A stretch of 5,178 bases of DNA from Gammaproteobacteria bacterium UBA3532 (GTDB lineage: Bacteria; Pseudomonadota; Gammaproteobacteria; Enterobacterales; UBA3532), in the NCBI GenBank assembly GCA_002376965.1, contig DFOV01000207.1:1-5178 (forward strand), given 5' to 3'. Position 1 is the first letter of the stretch; the number at the start of each line of letters is the position of its first letter. Of the stretch, positions 1-5,178 are shown piece by piece. The position numbers were made by a program, and so were the translations under genes. The notes beneath the pieces were generated by a model, which was given only the letters and a program-made list of their open reading frames with translations, searched no databases and had not been told where the DNA came from.

Positions 1-6
1 ACATTT

Positions 7-489
7 TTAATGCGATGGCCCTAGTCTGGAAGAGTTCTGATCTTTACAAACTGTTTCAATTATCGCCCGAATTCCAATACCTGTTAGCACTGGGCTATCT
101 GAGTTCAGGGCCGCTAGGGTTTCCGAATAAATACGATTGAGGTGCTCGGGGAGTAAGTAGGCATCACTGAGGGTAACACGCTCATCCTCGGGATTCGGAT
201 ACAGCTCCTCCCTTATCAAATATTCGGACTTCCATCCATCCTTGCTTTCAACATACTCAATGCTCTCCGAGTTCATGTGGGTTTTTCGGAAGACTATTGA
301 TTCGCATCCTTGGCACTGGATAATTTGATAAGAGTCATCCCAACCAAAAATAAATTCGTCGCCAGCTTCATCTAATCCAGATAAATCAACATCAGTCAAA
401 ATTTCATGTCGAGTTAATTGCTTGCATCTACCACAGGTTGATTTAATGACTTCGCCAGCGTGTTTTCCTTTTTCAATACTGATACTCAA
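7..489 (-). CDS. Zinc-ribbon protein with truncated DUF4145 domain, 160 aa
   Basis: Translation starts at a TTG (487-489) with a perfect AAGGAGG five bases upstream; no ATG has a better signal. The N-terminal part carries C19-x2-C22 and C59-x2-C62 with H28 nearby, a zinc-ribbon arrangement that often precedes DUF4145. Residues about 112-149 (LLPEHLNRIYSETLAALNS, then IGIRAIIETVCKD) match the start of DUF4145: a helix pair with the RA..E.VCKD signature. Family members normally continue for some 50-80 residues with a G..L..KI..L segment and a GN.aAH-like motif. Here the protein stops eleven residues after CKD, so the domain is cut short. DUF4145 is found alone and fused to restriction-type nucleases, often in accessory regions, but its function is unknown. 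The truncation could be genuine, a frameshift or a recombination scar; only six bases follow the stop. Confidence 0.85.
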   Translation of the reverse strand: MSISIEKGKHAGEVIKSTCGRCKQLTRHEILTDVDLSGLDEAGDEFIFGWDDSYQIIQCQGCESIVFRKTHMNSESIEYVESKDGWKSEYLIREELYPNPEDERVTLSDAYLLPEHLNRIYSETLAALNSDSPVLTGIGIRAIIETVCKDQNSSRLGPSH

Positions 490-494
490 TCGAA

Positions 495-501
495 CCTCCT
501 T
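495..501 (-). promoter_or_regulatory. Consensus Shine-Dalgarno (AAGGAGG) deciding a TTG start
   Basis: On the minus strand the sequence reads AAGGAGG TTCGA TTG. This full anti-16S match, five bases from the codon, fixes the TTG at 487-489 as the start of the DUF4145 gene. A strong site paired with a weak start codon suggests translation is meant to be efficient despite the rare initiator. Confidence 0.88.
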
Positions 502-568
502 TTATGTTTAGCTTGCCATCAAATCTTGCCTCGCGATCCCTAGGCGGTGAGCTTAGATAAATTCTTCT

Positions 569-1246
569 TTATTTGCGAGACTTAAGATATTCAATTATTT
601 GGCTTGGCGTTATTTCACCAAAGCGTAGGCCATCATAAATATTCTTGATAGCATTTTTAGCTTTCTTTCGTTCTTTTGGAGACATTTTTTCAAGGGCCAT
701 CTGCCATTCCTTATCTACAATCGCTTGTTCTTCTTGAGAAATCCTTTCGTTCTCAATAGCTTCGGCCTCCAGATCTCTTTCTATTTCAAGCCGCTTTTTC
801 TCGTCATTTTTCTCCATACGCCTCATTGCTTCATCTTCTATACGCCGTATTTCCTCCAAATCAAGCGGGGGATCGGGCCACGGTACTCTTCCAGGAGTCC
901 CCTGTCTCATACAGTTAACTTCTTGAAGCACTTGCTGTTCGATATCTTCCAAATTTTTTTTCGCCCACTTGAGCGCATCTAGCCGTTCTGCACGGCGGCT
1001 TCGTCGGCGTTCAAGGTTTTCTTTGCACCTTGAAATGTTTGTTTGAACTGGGTACGAATCGACAGGATTATTGCCATAATATTTCTGAGCAAAGGCTTTA
1101 GGATCTGCTTCATATTCAGCAATACGCTCAGAATCAAAGGCAATCTCTCTGTCGTCATGAGTAATGTCGTAGTGTGCATCGGTTACTTTATTTTGTGCCG
1201 CTCGAATTCTAGCGGCGAAGCGCTTCGGGATTGCTGGTCTTTTCAT
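569..1246 (-). CDS. Hypothetical charged, helix-rich (coiled-coil) protein, 225 aa
   Basis: I do not recognise a family. The start chosen is the ATG at 1244-1246, preceded by AAAGG four bases upstream. The frame stays open to a TTG at 1342 (257 aa) and an ATG at 1282, but neither has a visible ribosome-binding site. Numbered from the chosen start, residues 1-20 are basic (MKRPAIPKRFAARIRAAQ). Residues about 68-113 and 129-193 are dense in E, K and R with a coiled-coil look, separated by a proline-rich break (GRVPWPDPPLD, 119-129). The C-terminus (GEITPSQIIEYLKSRK) resembles a small helical hairpin. There is no signal peptide or membrane segment, so it is probably cytoplasmic. It lies 79 bases upstream of the DUF4145 gene on the same strand and is probably co-transcribed with it. 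Its transcript would start somewhere in 1250-1440, downstream of the terminator of the large gene. Confidence 0.75.
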   Translation of the reverse strand: MKRPAIPKRFAARIRAAQNKVTDAHYDITHDDREIAFDSERIAEYEADPKAFAQKYYGNNPVDSYPVQTNISRCKENLERRRSRRAERLDALKWAKKNLEDIEQQVLQEVNCMRQGTPGRVPWPDPPLDLEEIRRIEDEAMRRMEKNDEKKRLEIERDLEAEAIENERISQEEQAIVDKEWQMALEKMSPKERKKAKNAIKNIYDGLRFGEITPSQIIEYLKSRK

Positions 1247-1250
1247 ATTG

Positions 1251-1255
1251 CCTTT
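1251..1255 (-). promoter_or_regulatory. Ribosome-binding site (AAAGG) of the charged hypothetical protein
   Basis: The minus strand reads AAAGG CAAT ATG. The four-base spacing is short, but this is the only in-frame start of the three candidates with any purine-rich site, and it is the reason for preferring 1246 over 1282 or 1342. Confidence 0.5.
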
Positions 1256-1442
1256 GTTTAAGAGTTGATGTCGGTTTGGCATTAGGTCAATGAACCTATG
1301 CTGGTCGAACCTGTATTTGTGATGGGTTCGTGATTGATACAACTCATGCTAATAGAAATTGTACTACTTGGGAAGCTGGAATCGCTAGTCCTGCATTCAA
1401 CCATGATTGACTCAAAAGGACTGAGAGTGGATAGTAGCTAAA

Positions 1443-1469
1443 CCCCCAGCTAGCCGAAGCACCTGGGGG
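1443..1469 (-). terminator. Rho-independent terminator of the large gene
   Basis: Read on the minus strand, CCCCCAG pairs with CTGGGGG around a 13-base interior that can fold further as GC-TTCG-GC, a stable UUCG-type tetraloop. The hairpin lies 27 bases past the stop codon of the large gene and is followed by GTTTAGCT, so the U tract is short. On the plus strand the trailing bases are CATTCTTT, which could give weak bidirectional activity, but no plus-strand gene runs into it. Confidence 0.75.
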
Positions 1470-1496
1470 CATTCTTTCAACTAAAATAGATCATCA

Positions 1497-4400
1497 TTAG
1501 TCCAGCTGCGAGCGAACAAAATCGACCAGAGACTGCGAGCCAACGCTGGCTGATACGGCTGAGGGCAGGGTGTCTAATTGCCAGTTAACCGACCATGAGC
1601 GCGTTTGCCCTGGTGCGAGCGTGGCGATGCCGCCTTGCTGTTCTAGTTCAACGTAATCTGCGCTGGCATAGATTTCAATTTCTGCTTCGTTAAAGGCAAA
1701 GTCGGTGGTTGCGATGTCTGTTGAGTAACTCTTCACGAAGGCTACGTTGCTACTAATATGCGCAATCCATTGTTCGCTGCCGTCGCGATAGAGTTTCTGT
1801 CCGTCTTCACCGTTGTGATCAAACCAAACCATCTCATCTTCTTGGGTTGGTGTCAGCGTTGAACTGCCGGTAAAGTTGTCGCCTTTGGGGAACAGGTTGA
1901 TGCCAGCAGTGCTAACACGGGTTACTTCCCAAGGGGCGACATCTACCGATTCCGCGCTGGTATTGGTCATACGGTATTCGATTTGGATCTGATCGCTATT
2001 CGCTATTGGACTGATCACTTTGCTGATTTGAATGCCATTGGCACTGGTGCCGGTTAGGGTTAACACGCTGCCAACCAAATCGGTGGTATAAGCATCACTA
2101 TCGTGGGCTGTAACCGGCGGCCAGTCCCAGTCAGCTTGGGGGCTGGTCCAGAACGTTGAACCGCTTAGGTCGCCTGCTGTGTGGAGGAGCTCTGTTCCAT
2201 TGATTTGATACGAGACAATGCGAGCGCCAAAGCTGGCATCGACTGTTAGCTGTGTATCCTCATGGGTCAGCGTGAAAAGGCTGCCTTGTTGGCTCCAGCC
2301 TTGTTCCGCTAGCTTGGTGATGCTTGCTGAGTTGTTGCTATCGTTAAACTGGATGCGGTAGCTTCCAGCGCCTTCTGTGACAACATAGTTACCGCTGCCG
2401 CCGTTTGCTCCGAAGCTGGTCGTCCAGTTATCAAACGGTGTGAATTTGAATTCACTGTTGGCTGCCAGTTCAATCTCGATTTGCCAGGTAAAGTCCGCAA
2501 CCAACGTCATTGGCGTCGCTCCAGGCGTCCAACCATTGTGTGTTCCGGTAAACGACATGGTATCGAAGTTGCTGTTAAAGCTGGCTTGGTCAACGATGTT
2601 TACTGATACATTGGCGCTGGTTGAAAGGCCTTCGCTATCGGCGACGCTGGCAACCAACGTAACAGCACCTAGCGCATCGAAGCTAACCGGTAGATTATTT
2701 CCGCTACCAAGTGATGGGCCGCCAAAGATAGACCATTCGATCATCGCGCTGATATCGCCTTCTTCCGGGTCTTGCGCGGAGGCCGCTAGATTGACTGTGT
2801 CATTAACAATGATTTGTTGTCCACTACTTGGGCTAGTGATCGTGATGCTGGGGGCGTCGTTGACATTATCATCGATGATGCTAAAGCTGGTTACCTTGCT
2901 TTGCTCATTAAATGATATGCGATAGCGATTTGCTCCTGATGGAACAGGAATGTTCGCGTTTCCGCCGTTCAAACCAAAGCTGGTTGTCCAGTTGGCAAAC
3001 GGGGTGAATTTGAATTCATCGCTGGCCGCCATATCCAGTTCGATGCTCCAAACGTGATCTGCGCTTAGGCTCATTGGGGTTGCACCAGGTGTCCAGCCGT
3101 TGTGTGTTCCAGTGATAGACATGTTGTCGAAGTCGCTAACAAACTCACCAGGCAGTTGAATGCTGATGCTAACGCTGCTGGTTGCCTCAAGCCCTTCGCT
3201 GTCGCTAACTTGGGCGATGATCGTGAGGCTTTGCTCTGCAGAAAAGCTGGTAGTGAGGTTGTTGCCGGTTCCCAGGTTGAGGCCGCTATCGGTTGTCCAA
3301 ACAACGTGGGTTGATAAGTTGCCATCTTCCTGATCGGTAGCGCTTGCTGACAGCGTTATGTTTTGATCAATGCTGAATACGCCATTGTTACCAGGGCTAG
3401 TGATCGAAATAACAGGCGCGTCATTGACGTTATCTTCCAACACTGTGAGCGTAGCCGCCTTGGTTTGCTCGTTAAAGGTTACGCGATAAAGGTTAGCACC
3501 TTGAGTAACAGGAATATTACCTGAGCCTCCGTTTTGGCCAAAGCTAACGCTCCAGTCATCAAACGGGGTGAATTTGAACTCGTCAGTTGCTGCAAGGGCG
3601 ATATCTACTGACCAGGTAAAGTCTGCGACCAAAGCCATCGCTGTCGTGCCAGGACTCCATCCGTTATGGCTTCCAGTCATCGACATACTGCCAAAATCTG
3701 AGGCGAAATTTGTGCCATCGGTAACCGTGATAACCACTTGATCAGTCGCTGTGGCATTGCCATCGTCTGTCACGGTGAGGGTAATGGTGAATTCGCCAAC
3801 GGTATCAAATACAGCGCTGGTTTGCTCGCCGCTTAAGCTGCTGTTCCAAGAGTCCGTGTTCCAGCTATAACTGACAATATTGCCATCAGCATCGGTCGAG
3901 CTGGATGCGTCTAGCTGAACGGCAGAGCCAACACTGACTGATTGATCCGAACCCGCATTCGCCACAGGGGCAATATTTTGCTGGCCCAGTTTCATGATCG
4001 TATAGGCATTGGTTTCATCGTTCAGGCGAATGCGATAATTACCTGCGCCTTGAGTGATCATAATATCGCCCTGGCCTTGATCGATGAAGCCGTCGTTGTT
4101 TTCATCGGTATAGGATTCCGTCCAGTTACCGCTTGGATCAAATTTGAAACGCTCATTAGACGCTGCGCCAAAGGCTACATCGACTTCCCATACACAACTC
4201 TCAACCAGAGTCATTGGGCTTAGTGTCCAGTTGTTATTGGTGCCGCGAACGTTGACTTCATCCCAGCGGCAGTTGACGGCATCTCCCTTGGTGTAGGTCG
4301 CTGCAATAGAGGTGCCTCCTGCAGGAGAAACAAAGCTGTCGGTTTGACGAGGCATGCCATTATCCCAGTTGTTGAACTGGTAGTTAAACATATCAAACAC

Positions 4401-5178
4401 TTGCTGATCCGGTGCTGAGATATTGGCTTTAGAGCCTTCGATCGTTTCGACACTAAAAGGGGTACGATCCGTGTAGGTGAAAAAGTTAACGCTAAGGCCT
4501 GACGGAACCGTATCAATGTTCACCAAGCTTATGCGAGGATGAAATGATTGGACTATGGTTGTCGTGAGTGGTGCCTTGATTTGCTCCTCACCAAGCGTCG
4601 CTCGACTGGTATTGTTATCAAATTCGTTCCCAGCGCTGCTGCTGGCGTTAGCGGCTGCTGCGTTGTCGTAGTACATGCGCAAATATTGATTGACCTTGTT
4701 GGCTTGCAGCTGGCCCATTTGCACCCATACTCGCGATATTCCGCCTGCATTCCAGGATTCAATGCGGTGTGACAGCACATTGCCTGCACTGTCGGTGAAA
4801 CGCAGGCTAGCTCCGTTGTCGCCAGCGCTTGAGTAATCAATTCGGCTCGGATCGAGTTGGATAAGTAACGCGAAGTTGTCGTGTTGTTGGCCATTGCGGT
4901 TGTTGATATAAACCGTGCGGCGTTTGTTCCACGCTGGTAGTGCCCATTCAATGCCAGTGGCTGGGCTTGACGCTGCCAACTGCACTTTTAGATAAGTCGG
5001 GTAGTCATGATCTGGGCCAATAAAGGTGTTGCGTTGGTCTGCTGGTACGCTCGGATCGTTATCGAGAAAGGTAGTAACCGGGTGAGGGTGGCAAGCATTG
5101 GGATCGCGGCGCTCGCAATGCTCCATCGATATGGTCCAAACCATATTCTCAGCTGGCGTACTTGACCCAGCCAGTGTC
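1497..5178 (-). CDS. Giant secreted multi-domain carbohydrate-active protein, 5'-partial (sugar-dehydrogenase-associated module, DUF2341, 4 CBM-like repeats, PKD/Ig, DUF4380-like)
   Basis: The reading frame is open to the window edge: eleven codons precede the first ATG (5142-5144) without a stop, so that ATG is internal and the true start lies outside. Residues below are numbered from it. Order: 1-60 and about 204-286, two halves of the module that usually follows the catalytic domain of PQQ-dependent glucose/sorbosone dehydrogenases; about 65-185, DUF2341; 296-386, 479-570, 667-758 and 855-947, four CBM-like modules (NGW, W, FKFTPF, W); 391-477, PKD; 576-665 and 764-852, Ig-like; 949-1190, DUF4380-like. 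There are only four cysteines (10, 18, 292, 317), in two local pairs, which suits an exported protein. No C-terminal membrane anchor or sorting signal is visible. The gene ends with three consecutive in-frame stops (TAA TGA TGA) and then a terminator. The likely role is binding and oxidising or remodelling a polysaccharide outside the cytoplasm. The N-terminal enzyme is inferred, not seen. Confidence 0.95.
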   Translation of the reverse strand, partial: TLAGSSTPAENMVWTISMEHCERRDPNACHPHPVTTFLDNDPSVPADQRNTFIGPDHDYPTYLKVQLAASSPATGIEWALPAWNKRRTVYINNRNGQQHDNFALLIQLDPSRIDYSSAGDNGASLRFTDSAGNVLSHRIESWNAGGISRVWVQMGQLQANKVNQYLRMYYDNAAAANASSSAGNEFDNNTSRATLGEEQIKAPLTTTIVQSFHPRISLVNIDTVPSGLSVNFFTYTDRTPFSVETIEGSKANISAPDQQVFDMFNYQFNNWDNGMPRQTDSFVSPAGGTSIAATYTKGDAVNCRWDEVNVRGTNNNWTLSPMTLVESCVWEVDVAFGAASNERFKFDPSGNWTESYTDENNDGFIDQGQGDIMITQGAGNYRIRLNDETNAYTIMKLGQQNIAPVANAGSDQSVSVGSAVQLDASSSTDADGNIVSYSWNTDSWNSSLSGEQTSAVFDTVGEFTITLTVTDDGNATATDQVVITVTDGTNFASDFGSMSMTGSHNGWSPGTTAMALVADFTWSVDIALAATDEFKFTPFDDWSVSFGQNGGSGNIPVTQGANLYRVTFNEQTKAATLTVLEDNVNDAPVISITSPGNNGVFSIDQNITLSASATDQEDGNLSTHVVWTTDSGLNLGTGNNLTTSFSAEQSLTIIAQVSDSEGLEATSSVSISIQLPGEFVSDFDNMSITGTHNGWTPGATPMSLSADHVWSIELDMAASDEFKFTPFANWTTSFGLNGGNANIPVPSGANRYRISFNEQSKVTSFSIIDDNVNDAPSITITSPSSGQQIIVNDTVNLAASAQDPEEGDISAMIEWSIFGGPSLGSGNNLPVSFDALGAVTLVASVADSEGLSTSANVSVNIVDQASFNSNFDTMSFTGTHNGWTPGATPMTLVADFTWQIEIELAANSEFKFTPFDNWTTSFGANGGSGNYVVTEGAGSYRIQFNDSNNSASITKLAEQGWSQQGSLFTLTHEDTQLTVDASFGARIVSYQINGTELLHTAGDLSGSTFWTSPQADWDWPPVTAHDSDAYTTDLVGSVLTLTGTSANGIQISKVISPIANSDQIQIEYRMTNTSAESVDVAPWEVTRVSTAGINLFPKGDNFTGSSTLTPTQEDEMVWFDHNGEDGQKLYRDGSEQWIAHISSNVAFVKSYSTDIATTDFAFNEAEIEIYASADYVELEQQGGIATLAPGQTRSWSVNWQLDTLPSAVSASVGSQSLVDFVRSQLD
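1575..2300 (-). other. C-terminal DUF4380-like domain (galactose-mutarotase-type fold)
   Basis: Residues 949-1190 follow the last binding module. They begin with a strand-rich segment ending GARIVSYQINGTELLHT, continue with the strongly conserved-looking GSTFWTSPQADWDWPP (995-1010), then PWEVTRVSTAGINLFPKG (1071-1088), FVKSY (1136-1140) and IEIYASADYVELEQQGG (1156-1172). It closes with LAPGQTRSWSVNWQL. This series is what I recall for DUF4380, which has the galactose-mutarotase-like beta-sandwich. The activity of that family is not established, so a mutarotase or lyase role is only suggested by fold. The remaining 25 residues (to LVDFVRSQLD) look like a tail, not an anchor. Confidence 0.7.
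2304..3710 (-). repeat. Tandem 564-bp coding repeat: (CBM-like + Ig-like) x 2.5
   Basis: Unit A covers 3147-3710, unit B 2583-3146, and the half unit C (binding module only) 2304-2582. Landmarks recur at exactly 188 residues: F480/F668/F856, W496/W684/W872, W511/W699, W531/W719/W907 and the DSEGL serines 649/837. No insertion or deletion has accumulated between these landmarks. Each unit holds a binding module (F.SDF..MS.TG.HNGW, W, EFKFTPF, W, G.NGG) followed by a NDAP-linked Ig-like domain (ITSP, SDSEGL, VSI). DNA identity is clear but far from complete: a 53-base stretch around 3088 against the one around 2521 differs at about ten positions. The duplications are therefore old, or held in register by selection. 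Confidence 0.93.
3714..3974 (-). other. PKD domain
   Basis: Residues 391-477 carry the classical PKD signature: PVANAGSDQSVSVGSAVQLD, then SSSTDADGNIVSYSW, and a closing strand FTITLTVTDDGNATATDQV. The domain follows a GQQNIA linker and ends just before CBM-like copy 2. PKD domains are immunoglobulin-like folds that usually act as spacers or substrate-contacting modules in secreted hydrolases and surface proteins. The W-N-T-D-S-W stretch in the middle is slightly longer than usual but otherwise ordinary. Confidence 0.92.
3987..4259 (-). other. CBM-like module 1, divergent copy with acidic Ca-type loop
   Basis: Residues 296-386 begin VNVRGTNNNWTLSPMTLV, continue with VWEVDVAF and ERFKFDPSGNW, and finish with GAGNYRIRLNDETNAYTI. 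This layout (RGT-N-W, M.LV, W, FKF, W, G.Y.I.fN) resembles starch-binding-type beta-sandwich modules such as CBM25/26 and SusE/SusF domains. The exact CBM family cannot be fixed by eye. Two features set it apart from the three later copies: an insertion containing DENNDGFID (347-355), which resembles a calcium-binding loop, and the cysteine pair C292/C317. It is separated from copy 2 by a PKD domain rather than by an Ig spacer, so it is not part of the regular 188-residue repeat. Confidence 0.65.
4285..5178 (-). other. Sugar-dehydrogenase-associated Ig-like module, split by an inserted DUF2341
   Basis: The first visible residues (ENMVWTISMEHC, then CHPHPVTTF, then APDHEYP-like PDHDYPTYLKVQL) match my memory of the segment that follows the catalytic beta-propeller in many bacterial PQQ-dependent glucose/sorbosone dehydrogenases, where it reads roughly HC..CH.HP...F and then PDHEYPSYLELRLTA. 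The second half of that module normally contains a T.PSGL...TPF...I.GS...I.AP pattern. Here it appears at residues 210-245 (DTVPSGLSVNFFTYTDRTPF, then IEGS, then ISAPDQ), followed by W260 and an AATYT strand ending near 285. The two halves are separated by about 140 residues. C10 and C18 probably form a short disulfide. The family match is by recall, not by search, but several separate motifs agree. Confidence 0.7.
4590..4952 (-). other. DUF2341 domain (beta-sandwich, lectin-like)
   Basis: Residues about 65-185 show the DUF2341 pattern. It opens with a W..P.WNKRRTVYINN strand, continues with NFALLIQLDPSRIDY and ASLRFTDSAGNVLSHRIESW, then RVWVQMGQLQANK, and ends with YLRMYYDN and a F175 that closes the usual block. 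Family members are found in secreted and surface proteins, often near concanavalin-like lectin domains, and are thought to bind ligands rather than catalyse. The domain sits between the two halves of the sugar-dehydrogenase-associated module, at the point where a loop would be expected. The assignment rests on the order and spacing of several motifs. The exact ends are uncertain by about ten residues. Confidence 0.75.

Noticed and set aside
502..568. Possible integron attC site between the two small genes; CCCTAGGCGG...GCTTA resembles the end of Vibrio cholerae repeats.
   Set aside because: No G^TTRRRY core at the expected end and only a weak inverted repeat (TTAGCTTGCC against GGTGAGCTTA, 7 of 10 pairs). 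The spacer is also barely long enough.
979..1261. Open frames overlapping the coiled-coil gene on both strands.
   Set aside because: Low-complexity hydrophobic or shadow translations with no start signals; the minus-strand charged frame spans the whole interval and has the only ribosome-binding site.
1283..1347. A 21-codon upstream frame (ATG at 1347) whose stop overlaps the ATG at 1282, suggesting translational coupling.
   Set aside because: No Shine-Dalgarno before it, and the 1282 ATG is not the preferred start of the downstream gene.
1358..1363. TACAAT (minus strand) as a -10 box for the coiled-coil gene.
   Set aside because: No acceptable -35 hexamer 16-18 bases upstream; a good -10 alone is common by chance.
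1405..1426. CTCA...TGAG inverted repeat in the spacer as an operator.
   Set aside because: Only four pairs with a seven-base loop; not above chance.
2440..2925. 161-codon plus-strand frame, the longest open frame opposite the large gene.
   Set aside because: It lies antisense to the repeat array, has no recognisable domain, and is explained by the codon structure of the minus-strand gene; other antisense frames across 3100-4950 are similar.

Overview
The window holds three genes, all read from the minus strand, and looks like chromosomal DNA of a free-living, polysaccharide-using Gram-negative bacterium. A marine gammaproteobacterium is my best guess, from moderate GC, a very large multi-domain secreted protein with few cysteines, and its combination of carbohydrate-related modules. 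This assignment is inference; no taxonomic marker gene is present.

Positions 1497-5178 are filled by the 3' part of one giant gene whose start lies beyond the right edge. In translation order the visible 1,226 residues hold: a module of the kind found behind the catalytic domain of PQQ-dependent glucose/sorbosone dehydrogenases (CHPHP and PDHDYPTYL signatures), split by a DUF2341 domain; four copies of a roughly 90-residue carbohydrate-binding-like beta module; one PKD and two Ig-like spacers; and a C-terminal DUF4380-like domain of the galactose-mutarotase type. The last three binding modules and the two Ig spacers form an exact 188-residue (564-bp) tandem repeat. A hairpin terminator follows the stop at 1443-1469.

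Positions 1-1342 are AT-richer by eye and carry two small genes of the accessory type, probably one transcript. The first (569-1246) encodes a highly charged, helix-rich protein I do not recognise. The second (7-489) starts with TTG behind a perfect Shine-Dalgarno and encodes a zinc-ribbon protein with the beginning of a DUF4145 domain that stops early. The terminator and the change in composition suggest these two genes are independent of the large one.

Functionally, the large protein is best read as an extracellular or periplasmic carbohydrate-active protein: unseen N-terminal region (probably a sugar dehydrogenase), a long stalk of binding and spacer domains, and a mutarotase-like cap. The two small genes have no clear link to it. 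I see no RNA gene, CRISPR array, insertion sequence or complete new system. The most interesting items are the modular architecture and repeat structure of the large protein.
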